This document shows, in pieces, positions 1 through 8,349 of a DNA stretch of 64,000 nt. Position 1 is the stretch's first letter. Each line of letters opens with the position of its first letter. The translations under genes were made by a program, and so were the position numbers. Source of the stretch: Bin87 sp965116785 (GTDB taxonomy: Bacteria > Chloroflexota > Dehalococcoidia > Lucifugimonadales > UBA3495); assembly GCA_965116785.1 (NCBI GenBank), contig OZ220731.1, positions 1,426,001 through 1,490,000 of the forward strand, read 5' to 3'. The notes under the pieces are model-generated. The model had not been told where the DNA came from and did not search any database. It worked only from the letters and a program-made list of their open reading frames with translations.

Positions 1-274
1 TCACTACGAGGAACAAAGACCAAGAGAGCAGGCGCTGCGATATGAGCGACAATACTGAACGGTTATACAAAACTGGCCTGAATGCCGCCGCGAGGAACAC
101 AAAGCTGCCCAACCCGGTCCCTAAACTCACCCCAGCAGTGAACAGGAACGGGCTTTCCGTGCCGCCGCCGACCGCAACCAACAAAGGCACATACGAAAAG
201 CCCACGACCGCCAGAAACATGAATGCAGTTCCGGCAGCGTTACGGTCATTTCCGTAAGTTATTCCGGCGGCCAT
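1..274 (-). CDS. N-terminal part of a multi-pass membrane protein (runs off left edge)
   Basis: The reverse strand is open from an ATG at 274-272 to the window edge, giving 91 residues with no stop. The translation is strongly hydrophobic: likely membrane segments lie near residues 18-35, 45-66 and from 80 onward. The first helix with little N-terminal leader and the Gly-rich second helix resemble EamA/DMT-type permeases, but too little is present to name a family. An extended -10 (TGCTATACT) ends only 8 nt before the ATG, so the transcript is probably leaderless. The gene is divergent from the hydrolase at 372. Confidence 0.6.
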   Translation of the reverse strand, partial: MAAGITYGNDRNAAGTAFMFLAVVGFSYVPLLVAVGGGTESPFLFTAGVSLGTGLGSFVFLAAAFRPVLYNRSVLSLISQRLLSWSLFLVV

Positions 275-282
275 AGTGCCCG

Positions 283-291
283 AGTATAGCA
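283..291 (-). promoter_or_regulatory. extended -10 promoter, leaderless start
   Basis: On the minus strand this reads TGCTATACT, an extended -10. Eight bases separate it from the ATG at 274, so +1 would fall at or next to the start codon. No good -35 is visible. Confidence 0.5.
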
Positions 292-309
292 TCGGGTTGT
301 GAATTCGCC

Positions 310-338
310 TTGATAAGGGCACAACCGACGGCTATATT
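310..338 (+). promoter_or_regulatory. sigma-70-type promoter for the alpha/beta hydrolase
   Basis: TTGATA (310-315), a 17-nt spacer and TATATT (333-338) make a well-formed promoter upstream of the hydrolase start at 372. It is back to back with the divergent extended -10 at 283-291. Confidence 0.55.
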
Positions 339-371
339 GAGCTGGAACCGACGACGATGCCGAGGATGAAA

Positions 372-1217
372 ATGGCTTTTGCAGAGATCAACGGATACCG
401 AATGCACTACGAGGCGTTCGGGGCGGACGACGCGCCGGCGCTGGCCCTGATACACGGGGGCCTGGGAGGCGGCGACGGGAGCAAGGACACCATCAACCGG
501 CAGGCGGACGCGCTGTCTGAAAGATACCGGTGCGTGTTCTACGACCGGCGAGCATGCGGCGAGTCCGATACGACGGCGGATGGCTACGACATGGCCAACT
601 GCGCCCGCGACCTGCAGGGGTTGCTGGGTCACCTGGGCATCGGCAAAGCGCACATCCTGGGTTCATCCGCGGGCGGACCGATCGCGATGCAGTTTGCGCT
701 GGATTATCCGCAACTGACCGACACGCTGATCCTCATCAACACCATGAGCTACTCGGAAGAGGCGCAGCAGGAGATTCGTCGCCAGGAGCTGCGTAACCTG
801 AAGGAGCGGATCGCCGCGGTAGGAAGGTCCGCCGCAGTGGAGCAGGCTATAGCGGACCGGTTCCCGCAGATGACCACGGACGATCCGGAACGGTTCGCGC
901 GCATCGCGGCGGAGAACCTGGCCCGCATCGACGGGATTGCCGCAACCCAGCAGGCGTACCTGGACATTGGGGATTCGCTGGAATCGCGACTGTCTGAACT
1001 AAAGATGCCAACGTTGGTGGTACACGGGGACGCCGACAGCCGCATACCGGTGGAATGCGGCCGCAGCCTGGCGTCGGGTATCGCCGGCGCTGAGTTGCAC
1101 GAAATACCGGGCGCCGAGCACGGCCTGATGACCAACGAGGCGGCCGGAGAAACGCAGCGGATCATCCTGGATTTCCTTGCCCGTCAATCAGCGGTGCAAT
1201 CACAGGCAGCCGACTGA
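372..1217 (+). CDS. alpha/beta hydrolase
   Basis: A 281-residue alpha/beta-hydrolase fold protein. The oxyanion region HGG lies near residue 29. The nucleophile elbow GSSAGG puts the catalytic Ser at about 99, the acid is Asp about 222 in HGDADSR, and the base is His about 250 in GAEHG. The sequence resembles the 3-oxoadipate enol-lactonase/proline-iminopeptidase-like branch; the substrate cannot be told. Three in-frame ATGs occur at 357, 366 and 372. I choose 372 because an AGG-type ribosome site (362-365) sits 6 nt upstream and the resulting N-terminus matches that of the second hydrolase at 21659. The 3' end overlaps or abuts the brnT-like gene. Confidence 0.85.
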   Translation: MAFAEINGYRMHYEAFGADDAPALALIHGGLGGGDGSKDTINRQADALSERYRCVFYDRRACGESDTTADGYDMANCARDLQGLLGHLGIGKAHILGSSAGGPIAMQFALDYPQLTDTLILINTMSYSEEAQQEIRRQELRNLKERIAAVGRSAAVEQAIADRFPQMTTDDPERFARIAAENLARIDGIAATQQAYLDIGDSLESRLSELKMPTLVVHGDADSRIPVECGRSLASGIAGAELHEIPGAEHGLMTNEAAGETQRIILDFLARQSAVQSQAAD

Positions 1218-1486
1218 ATCCCGTAGATGACTACGAGTGGGACGAACGGAAACGGCAGGAGAATGCGGAAAAGCATGAGATCGACTTCATCGCGATTTAC
1301 GATTTTGAGTGGGACACCGCCGTGGAACGGGCTAATACTACCCGCGGCGAATTGCGTTGGGTAGCGACCAGCTACATCGGCAACCGCTTATACACCGTCG
1401 TCTATACTTGGAGAGGCGATAGAAGGCGTATCATCAGCCTGCGTAGGGCAAGTAGACAGGAGGAAAGAGACTATGCCCAAGCTTAA
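1214..1486 (+). CDS. brnT: BrnT-like ribonuclease toxin (DUF497), non-ATG start
   Basis: An 86-codon frame from 1226 to the stop at 1484-1486 translates to a BrnT/DUF497-like protein. It opens with DDYEWDERKRQENAEKHEID, the hallmark E-W-D...N..KH..D start of the family, then a central strand region and a C-terminal RRRIISLRRASRQEERDY segment. BrnT is a RelE-fold ribonuclease toxin. No ATG, GTG or TTG lies in frame just upstream; the only near-cognate codon is CTG at 1214, inside the hydrolase stop region. The start is therefore uncertain, and slight decay is possible. It overlaps the next gene, which begins with a BrnA-like segment, by 14 bases: the usual brnT-brnA order. Confidence 0.7.
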   Translation: MNPVDDYEWDERKRQENAEKHEIDFIAIYDFEWDTAVERANTTRGELRWVATSYIGNRLYTVVYTWRGDRRRIISLRRASRQEERDYAQA

Positions 1487-2111
1487 GCCTGGTCATATCA
1501 GCCCTACTGATGCAGAAGAAGCTGCCATCCAGGCAGGCATTGCCGCCGACCCGGATAACCCGGAGTTGGATGTGGAGTTCTGGGCCGACGCCAAGCCAGC
1601 CCATGAACTCTACCCCGACGGCATTGACAAGCCGCCGCACCTCCCCAAAGAATGGCGGGAACGCATGTCCAGAGAGTACAAGCAATACAAAAGGGGGAAA
1701 GGTATGCACACCGTTGGAATTGACCACATCGCCATGCCCACCGCCGACGCCGAACGCCTGATGGCGTTCTACAAGAAGTTGGGATTCGACATCAACGACG
1801 AAGAGGAATGGCGGGCCGGCACCGCCACCATCTTCTCCATCCAGGTGGGGGATTCCAAGATCAACGTGCATCCCGAGGGGCACATTGCGGACTACCGGGG
1901 GCCAACGGCAGTGCCCGGGTGCACCGACATTTGCTTCGTCTGGGACGGCACGGTGGAAGAGTGCCAGGAAATGCTCGCGGAGGCCGGTGTCGACGTAATA
2001 CGGGGGCCCGGTCCCCGAAAAGGCGCACGACAGCGGGGCGTACTGACAGCGGTGAGCCTGTATGCACGCGACCCGGACAACAACCTGCTGGAATGGATGG
2101 TCTACCAGTAA
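1473..2111 (+). CDS. BrnA-like N-terminus fused to a VOC/glyoxalase domain
   Basis: A 212-residue protein. Residues 1-40 (PTDAEEAAIQAGIAADPDNP) resemble the N-terminal toxin-binding part of BrnA-type antitoxins. The expected C-terminal ribbon-helix-helix is not evident; a basic stretch ending near residue 77 leads straight into a complete VOC domain (78-212) with His at 85 (GIDHIA), His at 133 and Glu at 207 (LLEWMV) as candidate metal ligands. An in-frame ATG at 1704 preceded by GGGGGAAAGGT could give a free VOC protein from an internal start, so two products are possible. An excellent AGGAGG site lies upstream of 1473. The start overlaps the brnT-like gene. Confidence 0.75.
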   Translation: MPKLKPGHISPTDAEEAAIQAGIAADPDNPELDVEFWADAKPAHELYPDGIDKPPHLPKEWRERMSREYKQYKRGKGMHTVGIDHIAMPTADAERLMAFYKKLGFDINDEEEWRAGTATIFSIQVGDSKINVHPEGHIADYRGPTAVPGCTDICFVWDGTVEECQEMLAEAGVDVIRGPGPRKGARQRGVLTAVSLYARDPDNNLLEWMVYQ

Positions 2112-2133
2112 ATTCCAGAGAGGATGCGCAACG

Positions 2134-2153
2134 GGGCGGATGATCATCCGCCC
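2134..2153. repeat. perfect 20-bp palindrome, terminator-like hairpin
   Basis: A perfect inverted repeat with arms GGGCGGATGA/TCATCCGCCC and no loop, lying 22 bases after the VOC stop codon. It belongs to the same GGGGCG-type hairpin family seen at 13719, 22491 and 36373. It is followed by only two T residues, so termination would be weak. Confidence 0.5.
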
Positions 2154-2238
2154 TTGGTCGTGAAATTATACGACAAGGCCGGCCCTTGGAGCGGATGAAG
2201 GTTCGCCGCATCCGGCAGTTAAACTGAGGAGAATGACC

Positions 2239-3912
2239 ATGACGCGAATGCTCGGCAAGCACGCTCTGGCGCAGATGCTGGTGGCCGAGGGGGTCGAGTA
2301 CATATTCGGCAATCCCGGCACCAGCGAGACGCCATTCCTGGACGGCCTGCAGGACTTCCCGCAGTTGCAGTACATACAGGCGTTGCAGGAGGGGACGGCG
2401 GTAGGGATGGCCGACGGTTACGCCCGGGCCACCGGCAAACCGGCATTCGCGAACATCCACATCGCGGGCGGCCTGGCCAACGGGATCAGCGGTTTGTACA
2501 ACGCGTTCCGGGGCGGCACTCCGCTGGTACTAACGGCTGGGAATTCGGACACGCGGATGCTGATCAGCGAACCCGTGCTCTCGGGCGACCTGGTGGAAAT
2601 GACCAAGCAGTACACCAAGTGGAGCATCGAAATCCGGCACGCGTCGGATATCCCGGTGGCGATCCGGCGGGCCTTCAAAGAAGCCAAAACCCCGCCAACG
2701 GGGCCGGTGTTCGTTTCGTTCCCGTGGGACACTTTGGACGAAGAGGTCGATTTCGAGCCGGTGGCTTCGTCGGGAGGCTACTTCCGGATCCGGCCCGACG
2801 CCGCGGCGGTGGACCGGGCGACCGAGTTGCTCGCCGGAGCGGAGAACCCGATGATCGTGGTCGGCGACCGGGTGGCACAGTCGGACGCAGTGGAGCAGGT
2901 GGTACAGGTCGCCGAACAGACCGGTGCACGGGTTGTGGCGACGTCCTACTCCGAGGTGAACTTCCCGACAGCGCACCCGCAGTGGGGCGGGATGCTGAAC
3001 ACGAACAGCCCGGCGACGGCGCGACAGTTCCAGAACGCCGACGTGGTGCTGGCAGTGGGCACGGACGTTTTCGCGTCGTTCCTGTACGTGGACGTGCCGT
3101 TCTTGAATCCAGACACCAAACTGATTCACCTGGACAGCAACTACTGGGAGATCGAAAAAAGCTACCCGACCGAAGTGGGGATCATGGCGGATCCGGCTGC
3201 CGGCATGGCCGACCTGGCGGTGTCGCTGGAGTCGAACATGACCGGTGGGCAGCGGGAGGCGGCGGCGACGCGGGCGGCCACCCTGGCGGCGGCGCGGGAG
3301 CGGGACGCCGAACGTTACCAGGAGCGGATCGCGGCGACGTGGAACAACTCTCCGATGCCGGTCGAGCGGATGATGCACGAACTGGCGGACGCCGTTCCGG
3401 CAAACACCATCATTGCCGACGAAGCGGTGACCTCACGGCCGGCGGTAAACCGGGCCTTCGATTTCGAAAAGCCTGGCGACATCTACGGAATACGCGGCGG
3501 CGCGCTGGGCTGGGCGATGCCGGGAGCGCTGGGTGTAAAACTGGCGCATCCGGACCGCCCGGTGCTGGCCGTGGTGGGCGACGGGGCATCGATGTACACG
3601 GTGCAGGCTCTGTGGACGGCAAGCCGGTACAACATCCCCGTGGTTTATGCCATCTGCAACAACCAGGCCTACCGCATCCTCAAGGTGAACATGGAGGTCT
3701 ACCTGCGCGATATGCTGGACGACAGGGAGCGGGACAGCGACTATGTCGGAATGGACTTCGCCAACCGGCTGGACCTCGCCATGATGGCGCAGGCGATGGG
3801 CGTCCACGGCGAGCGGGTCGACGATCCCACGGACATCGGGCCGGCGATCAAACGGGCATTCGAGAGCGGAAAGCCGGCTTTGCTGGACATCACCATCAGC
3901 GGCGCGCTTTAG
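2239..3912 (+). CDS. ThDP-dependent enzyme, benzoylformate decarboxylase-like
   Basis: A 557-residue three-domain ThDP enzyme (Pyr, central and PP domains). The N-terminus has the FGNPGTSETPFL signature of benzoylformate decarboxylases and related 2-oxoacid decarboxylases. The cofactor-activating Glu is at about 51 (LQEGTAVGMADGY). The ThDP/Mg motif starts with GDG at about 447 and ends with NN at about 473. The start at 2239 is preferred over 2233 because GGAG at 2228-2231 is then 7 nt away. Substrate is not determinable; an aryl- or branched 2-oxoacid is likely. A strong terminator follows at 3935. Confidence 0.85.
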   Translation: MTRMLGKHALAQMLVAEGVEYIFGNPGTSETPFLDGLQDFPQLQYIQALQEGTAVGMADGYARATGKPAFANIHIAGGLANGISGLYNAFRGGTPLVLTAGNSDTRMLISEPVLSGDLVEMTKQYTKWSIEIRHASDIPVAIRRAFKEAKTPPTGPVFVSFPWDTLDEEVDFEPVASSGGYFRIRPDAAAVDRATELLAGAENPMIVVGDRVAQSDAVEQVVQVAEQTGARVVATSYSEVNFPTAHPQWGGMLNTNSPATARQFQNADVVLAVGTDVFASFLYVDVPFLNPDTKLIHLDSNYWEIEKSYPTEVGIMADPAAGMADLAVSLESNMTGGQREAAATRAATLAAARERDAERYQERIAATWNNSPMPVERMMHELADAVPANTIIADEAVTSRPAVNRAFDFEKPGDIYGIRGGALGWAMPGALGVKLAHPDRPVLAVVGDGASMYTVQALWTASRYNIPVVYAICNNQAYRILKVNMEVYLRDMLDDRERDSDYVGMDFANRLDLAMMAQAMGVHGERVDDPTDIGPAIKRAFESGKPALLDITISGAL

Positions 3913-3934
3913 GCTGACCTGCATTTCGATAGAA

Positions 3935-3963
3935 AAAGGGCGGGTTTGCGGACCCGCCCTTTT
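3935..3963. terminator. bidirectional intrinsic terminator
   Basis: The stem GGGCGGGT/ACCCGCCC around a TTTGCGG-type loop is flanked by A-rich sequence on the left and TTTT on the right. It sits between the convergent ThDP enzyme and EVE genes and can stop both transcripts. Confidence 0.85.
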
Positions 3964-3993
3964 GCTTGCTCAGGTGCGTTGGACCGTCCAGCG

Positions 3994-4476
<483 letters not shown>

Positions 4477-4528
4477 CAGGCTAACTCCAGAGACGCGCCC
4501 AAGAAAGACGAGCGGGATAGGCTCGGCC

Positions 4529-4556
4529 TGGATTCCTGCTTTCGCAGGAATGACGG
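4529..4556 (+). repeat. dispersed palindromic repeat, copy 1
   Basis: TGGATTCCTGCTTTCGCAGG and the following AATGACGG form an inverted repeat with arms ATTCCTGC (4532-4539) and GCAGGAAT (4544-4551) around TTTC. The same element recurs at 57291-57317, with degenerate relatives at 14719 and 20814, always between genes. Confidence 0.75.
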
Positions 4557-4630
4557 CAGGACGAAAAGGGCCAGGTCAAGTCGGCGCAATAGTGCAGGTC
4601 AAGTCGTAGATGGCGTGATGGAACACGCCG

Positions 4631-4975
4631 CTATACGGCGTCAGTTCCGTGCTCGCCGGTGCGGATGCGGATTGCATCTCCGACAGGATAGATGAAGATC
4701 TTGCCGTCTCCCGGGGCGCCGGTGATGGCGTTGGTTCGAATAACGTCCACCGCCTTGTCAGTGTCCTCGTCGTTGACCACGACCTCCACCTTCACCTTGG
4801 GCAGCATATCGATCCGGTAGGTCCCGAGGCCGCGGGCTGCGGTGACTTCCACGCCGCCCTGGTTACCACGGCCTGACACCTGGGTCACGGTCAGGCCCAC
4901 GATGCCGGCTTCGCTGAGGGCATCCTTGACGACTTCAAGACGTTCCGGTCGGAAAATGGCTTCGATTTTATTCAT
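4631..4975 (-). CDS. glnB: PII nitrogen regulatory protein
   Basis: A 114-residue PII protein. It begins MNKIEAIFRPERLEVVKDAL, has the GRG that opens the T-loop, a C-terminal-loop segment TGAPGDGKIFIYPV and IRIRTGE near the end; these bind ATP/ADP and 2-oxoglutarate. PII reports nitrogen and energy status to partner proteins. The T-loop is one residue longer than in E. coli GlnB and lacks the Tyr-46 equivalent, though a Tyr remains near position 51. No amtB or glnA is adjacent, so GlnB and GlnK roles cannot be separated. GAGG lies about 9 nt before the start; a possible -10 (TACAAT) is at 5000-5005. Confidence 0.92.
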   Translation of the reverse strand: MNKIEAIFRPERLEVVKDALSEAGIVGLTVTQVSGRGNQGGVEVTAARGLGTYRIDMLPKVKVEVVVNDEDTDKAVDVIRTNAITGAPGDGKIFIYPVGDAIRIRTGEHGTDAV

Positions 4976-5120
4976 TGGGTTTGCACCTCGCTAGGCTCAA
5001 TTGTAATCGTTATGTCGCGTTATGTGCATGTGGTTGACAGGTTCACGTTCTCGCTGCCCAAATATTCCCTTCGCCAGGACCCAATAAGGCTGACCGGCCT
5101 CCCGTCGCGACGGGCCGCCA

Positions 5121-6752
5121 TTATCGCCGGATTTGGATGCCGGCGGCCTCACGGTCGAAGCAACCCGAGATGAGATCCTCTCGTTCCTGGCGCAGCACGT
5201 CTTTCCTGACCCTCAGGCTGGGCGTTCGCGGAAGTTCATCACGGATTTCGATGTAGCGGGGAACCTTGAAGTAAGCCAGGCGATCGGCGCACCAATAAAT
5301 TACGTCTTCGGGCTGCGGGGACGCGCCCGGCCGCGGTGTGATGTAGGCCTTGACCTCGTCTTCACCCAGCTCCGACGGGACTGCAATGATGGCGCAATCG
5401 AGCACGTGCTCGTGGCTCTTGATGACGTCTTCCACTTCCTGGGAGGAGATGTTCTCGCCACGGCGGCGGATGACGTCCTTCTTCCGGTCGACGAAGTACA
5501 GGTAGTCGTCGTCGTCAAGCCAGCCTAAATCTCCGGTGAAGAGCCAGCCGTCGCGCAGCGAGGCGCCAGTCTCAACGTCGTTGCGCCAATAGCCGGCCAT
5601 GGTGGCCGGGTTGCGGATCGTGATTTCGCCGGGTTGCCCATTGGCGACGGGATTGCCGCCGTCATCCACGATGCGCACGGTGTTTTCGAAGGCAGCGTCG
5701 GGATGCTTGCGGGGCCGCCCCGACGAGTTGGGACGGCGCTCCCCGCGGATGGTCTCGATGGTGCCGTAACAGGTCTCGGTCATGCCGAAGCCGACGATGA
5801 TATCGGTGCCGAAGCGCTGCTCGAAGTCCGCAAGGAACTCAGGCGAAAAGGCCGGCGACCCGTAGAAAAGACGAACGGTGTTGTCGGCGTCGTCGCCCTG
5901 CGGATCGTTCTTGGCGAGGACGGGCATCATCATACCGATAAAGTTGACTACGGTGGCGCGGGCGTCGCGCACCTGGTCCCAGAAACGGGAGGCGCTGAAG
6001 CGGTCCTGCACGATCAGCGTGGCGCCGGAGGCCAGTGTGCCCATGGTGCTGTAGTACTGGGCGTTGGCGTGGAAGTAGGGCAGGCAGGTGAAAAAGCGGT
6101 CGTCGGGCGTGGCCTGGGTCCACATGGCGAAACCCTGGCCGGCAGACACGTACATCTGGTGCGTGACCTGGACACCCTTGGGATTGCCCGTGGTCCCGGA
6201 GGTGTACTGGAGCATGGAGATGTCGGTGGGAGCCACCGGCGGAAGTTCCGCGATCTCCGGGGACTCGGCCAGCAGGTCGGCGTATTTGGTCCATCCGGAA
6301 GGCGGGGTGCCGTCACCCACATGGAGTCGATGCCGGACGCACGGCGCAATGTCGGCGGCCTGGGTGGCCACGTCCAGGAGGCTGTCGTGGGCGACCAGGG
6401 CGGAAGCCTCGGCATTGTTAAGGATGAAGGCCATCTCGTCGCGGCGGTACGCCGTGTTGACGGTGACGGCGATGCCTCCGATGAGCGCCAGGCCGAACCA
6501 TGTGTACAGGACCTCGGGGACATTCGGCAGGAACAGACACACGCGGTCGCCATGGCCGATGCCAAGTTCGCGGAACATCGTGGCCGCGGACCGGCAGCGG
6601 CGATAAAAATCGGAGTAGGTGATCTGCTGTCCGGCGATCTCTACGAAGACCTTGTCCGGATTGGAGCGGACCACGATATCCAGGAACTCACCGAGGGATT
6701 TTTCCCACGACTGGCGATCAGGCAGGGGGTCCAGACCGAGGATGACACTCAT
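5121..6752 (-). CDS. acyl-CoA synthetase (AMP-forming), CaiC-like
   Basis: A 543-residue ANL-superfamily enzyme that would activate a carboxylate through acyl-AMP to acyl-CoA. Visible motifs: the P-loop YTSGTTGNPKG, the FGMTET A5 motif, GWLFTGDLGWLDDDDYL with the ribose-binding Asp, and the A8 hinge DRKKDVIRRRGENIS. At the A10 motif, where the adenylation Lys normally lies (TGK), the protein reads PRTPSLRVRK, so the Lys position is Arg. That would be expected to weaken the first half-reaction. The rest looks intact. Overall likeness is to crotonobetaine/carnitine-CoA or medium-chain ligases. The gene stands alone between PII and a small membrane protein. Confidence 0.88.
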   Translation of the reverse strand: MSVILGLDPLPDRQSWEKSLGEFLDIVVRSNPDKVFVEIAGQQITYSDFYRRCRSAATMFRELGIGHGDRVCLFLPNVPEVLYTWFGLALIGGIAVTVNTAYRRDEMAFILNNAEASALVAHDSLLDVATQAADIAPCVRHRLHVGDGTPPSGWTKYADLLAESPEIAELPPVAPTDISMLQYTSGTTGNPKGVQVTHQMYVSAGQGFAMWTQATPDDRFFTCLPYFHANAQYYSTMGTLASGATLIVQDRFSASRFWDQVRDARATVVNFIGMMMPVLAKNDPQGDDADNTVRLFYGSPAFSPEFLADFEQRFGTDIIVGFGMTETCYGTIETIRGERRPNSSGRPRKHPDAAFENTVRIVDDGGNPVANGQPGEITIRNPATMAGYWRNDVETGASLRDGWLFTGDLGWLDDDDYLYFVDRKKDVIRRRGENISSQEVEDVIKSHEHVLDCAIIAVPSELGEDEVKAYITPRPGASPQPEDVIYWCADRLAYFKVPRYIEIRDELPRTPSLRVRKDVLRQEREDLISGCFDREAAGIQIRR

Positions 6753-6952
6753 AAGTAATCTCGGGTAAAGACAGTCGCAAACATGCTGATTGCGACGGGA
6801 TTCGCGGGTGTCACGCTATCACGCGAGTAGGGGGCGGTCAAGCGAATGAAAGGCCACACCATCGCGTGCTGCTTCGATGAACCCGGACATGTCGGGAGCA
6901 CCTGGCCTACCCGGTGTTCGGATCGTCCAAAGGCAGGGAAATCAGCCGCCGT

Positions 6953-7282
6953 ATGAGTGTCCGTGCTAAAATTGCCCCGCACTCACATGAGCAACCCGAA
7001 CTAAGTCGTACCCGAAGGGCTTTGGAATTGCAGATCACTGGCAGAGGCGTTTGGATCGCCTTGACCTCCGGAATATTCTGGGCCGCGTCGCTGGCGGCAA
7101 TGCTGGCCGGCGGTTATGTGTTGGCAGTGGGCACTCCGTGTCTCTGCGCCGACGTGAACGGGTTCATGATGGGTGGGGGCCTGGTCATTATCCTCGCGAG
7201 CGCCGCCATGTTGCTCTGGTCCAGGGAATTGGCGCGCCTGGTCGTTGACAAGCTGACCAAATTGACAGCCCAGCAGAAATAA
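6953..7282 (+). CDS. small two-helix membrane protein, unknown function
   Basis: A roughly 109-residue frame (from the ATG at 6953) with two convincing membrane segments: one from GVWIALTSGIFWAASLAAML and one around GGGLVIILASAAMLLW, joined by a short Cys-containing loop, with a charged C-terminal tail. I recognise no family. The start is unsure: an extended-10-like TGCTAAAAT lies at 6964-6972, inside this frame, so translation may begin at a downstream TTG (7020 or 7026), which would still keep both helices. Convergent with the ABC permease operon. Confidence 0.5.
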   Translation: MSVRAKIAPHSHEQPELSRTRRALELQITGRGVWIALTSGIFWAASLAAMLAGGYVLAVGTPCLCADVNGFMMGGGLVIILASAAMLLWSRELARLVVDKLTKLTAQQK

Positions 7283-7439
7283 CCTCTGCCGAAGGCATCA
7301 TGGGTTGAGGTGGCGCACTCCGCTCTTGACCGGACAACCTCCTTCGCGCGCAGCCAGGGTGCAACGACGTGGACCGGCGCGCCCCTGATCGGATTGGAAG
7401 TCGCCTCGCCGGCCAGCGCCCGATCCGACCTACTCCGGC

Positions 7440-8342
7440 CTAGAGTTGCCGCAGCTTGGGATCCAGCCGATCCCTAAGCCAGTCCCCGAACACGTTGAAG
7501 GCGATTACAACCATGGTTATCGCCACGCCGGGGATGATGGAAATCCACCACGCAGTGGCGACCTTCGCCCGCCCGTCAGCGACCATCTGCCCCCACGACG
7601 GCGTGGGCGGTGGGATTCCTGCGCCGAGAAAGCTGAGCGATGCTTCGGTCAATATGACCAATCCAACGTGCAACGTCAACATCACCATGAAGGAGTTGAA
7701 AACGTTGGGCATTATGTGAACGAACATGATGCGGGCGCCGGAGCAACCGTGGACGTGAGCCAGTGAGACAAAATCGTTGTCTTTCAATCCCAGCACCTCG
7801 CCACGGGTTACCCGCGCGAACCTCGCCCACAGGATAAGGGTCACGGCAAGGACCACTGTCAGCAGCCCTTGCCCCATGGTCACTGCTAACAATAAAGCGA
7901 ACAGAATCGTTGGGAAGGCAAGGGTCGCGTCCACCGCCCTCATTATGAAAGTGTCCGTCTTCCCGCCGGCGTAGCCCGACAGCAGGCCTAGAACGCCGCC
8001 GATGGCGCCACCTGCCAGAAGGGCGGTGAACGCCACAATCAAGCTGACCCTTGCGCCGTAGATCAGGCGGCTGAGGATGTCCCGACCGAGTATGTCGGTG
8101 CCCAGCAGATACTGGGCGGAACCTTCGGCCTGCCAAGCGGGCGGCGTGAGCTTGTCGCGGAGGGACTGCTTGGTTGGTGAGTGAGGCGCAATGAGCGGCG
8201 CGAAAATGGCCGCGAAGATCATCAAAGCGATGATGATCACAGGTACCCAGGGCAACCGCTTGAGCTCATACCTCAGCCGCTCCTGGCGGTCGCCTTGGAC
8301 CTCCAGAACCTGCACGGCGGTGTTTACGCGGTCGCTGGCCAT
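7440..8342 (-). CDS. ABC transporter permease, DppC/OppC type
   Basis: A 300-residue inner-membrane permease of the peptide/nickel importer family. It has the N-terminal membrane helix WVPVIIIALMIFAAIFAPLIA, an extracytoplasmic segment ending in GTDILGRDILSRLIYGARVS (the DppC signature) and an EAA loop near HGCSGARIMFVHIMPN. A longer frame starts at 8384, but AGGAG lies 6 nt before the ATG at 8342 and the upstream gene's stop (8350) overlaps that site, so 8342 is chosen. It is the last gene of the three-gene operon; no ATPase gene follows. Confidence 0.9.
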   Translation of the reverse strand: MASDRVNTAVQVLEVQGDRQERLRYELKRLPWVPVIIIALMIFAAIFAPLIAPHSPTKQSLRDKLTPPAWQAEGSAQYLLGTDILGRDILSRLIYGARVSLIVAFTALLAGGAIGGVLGLLSGYAGGKTDTFIMRAVDATLAFPTILFALLLAVTMGQGLLTVVLAVTLILWARFARVTRGEVLGLKDNDFVSLAHVHGCSGARIMFVHIMPNVFNSFMVMLTLHVGLVILTEASLSFLGAGIPPPTPSWGQMVADGRAKVATAWWISIIPGVAITMVVIAFNVFGDWLRDRLDPKLRQL

Positions 8343-8349
8343 ATCGCTC

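Noticed and set aside
42..257. 71-residue plus-strand frame at the left edge
   Set aside because: It is antisense to the hydrophobic membrane-protein frame on the minus strand, and its Pro/Thr/Asn-rich translation looks like a shadow.
2619..3917. 432-residue plus-strand frame inside the ThDP gene
   Set aside because: Out-of-frame shadow, Arg/Gly-rich, with no start signal.
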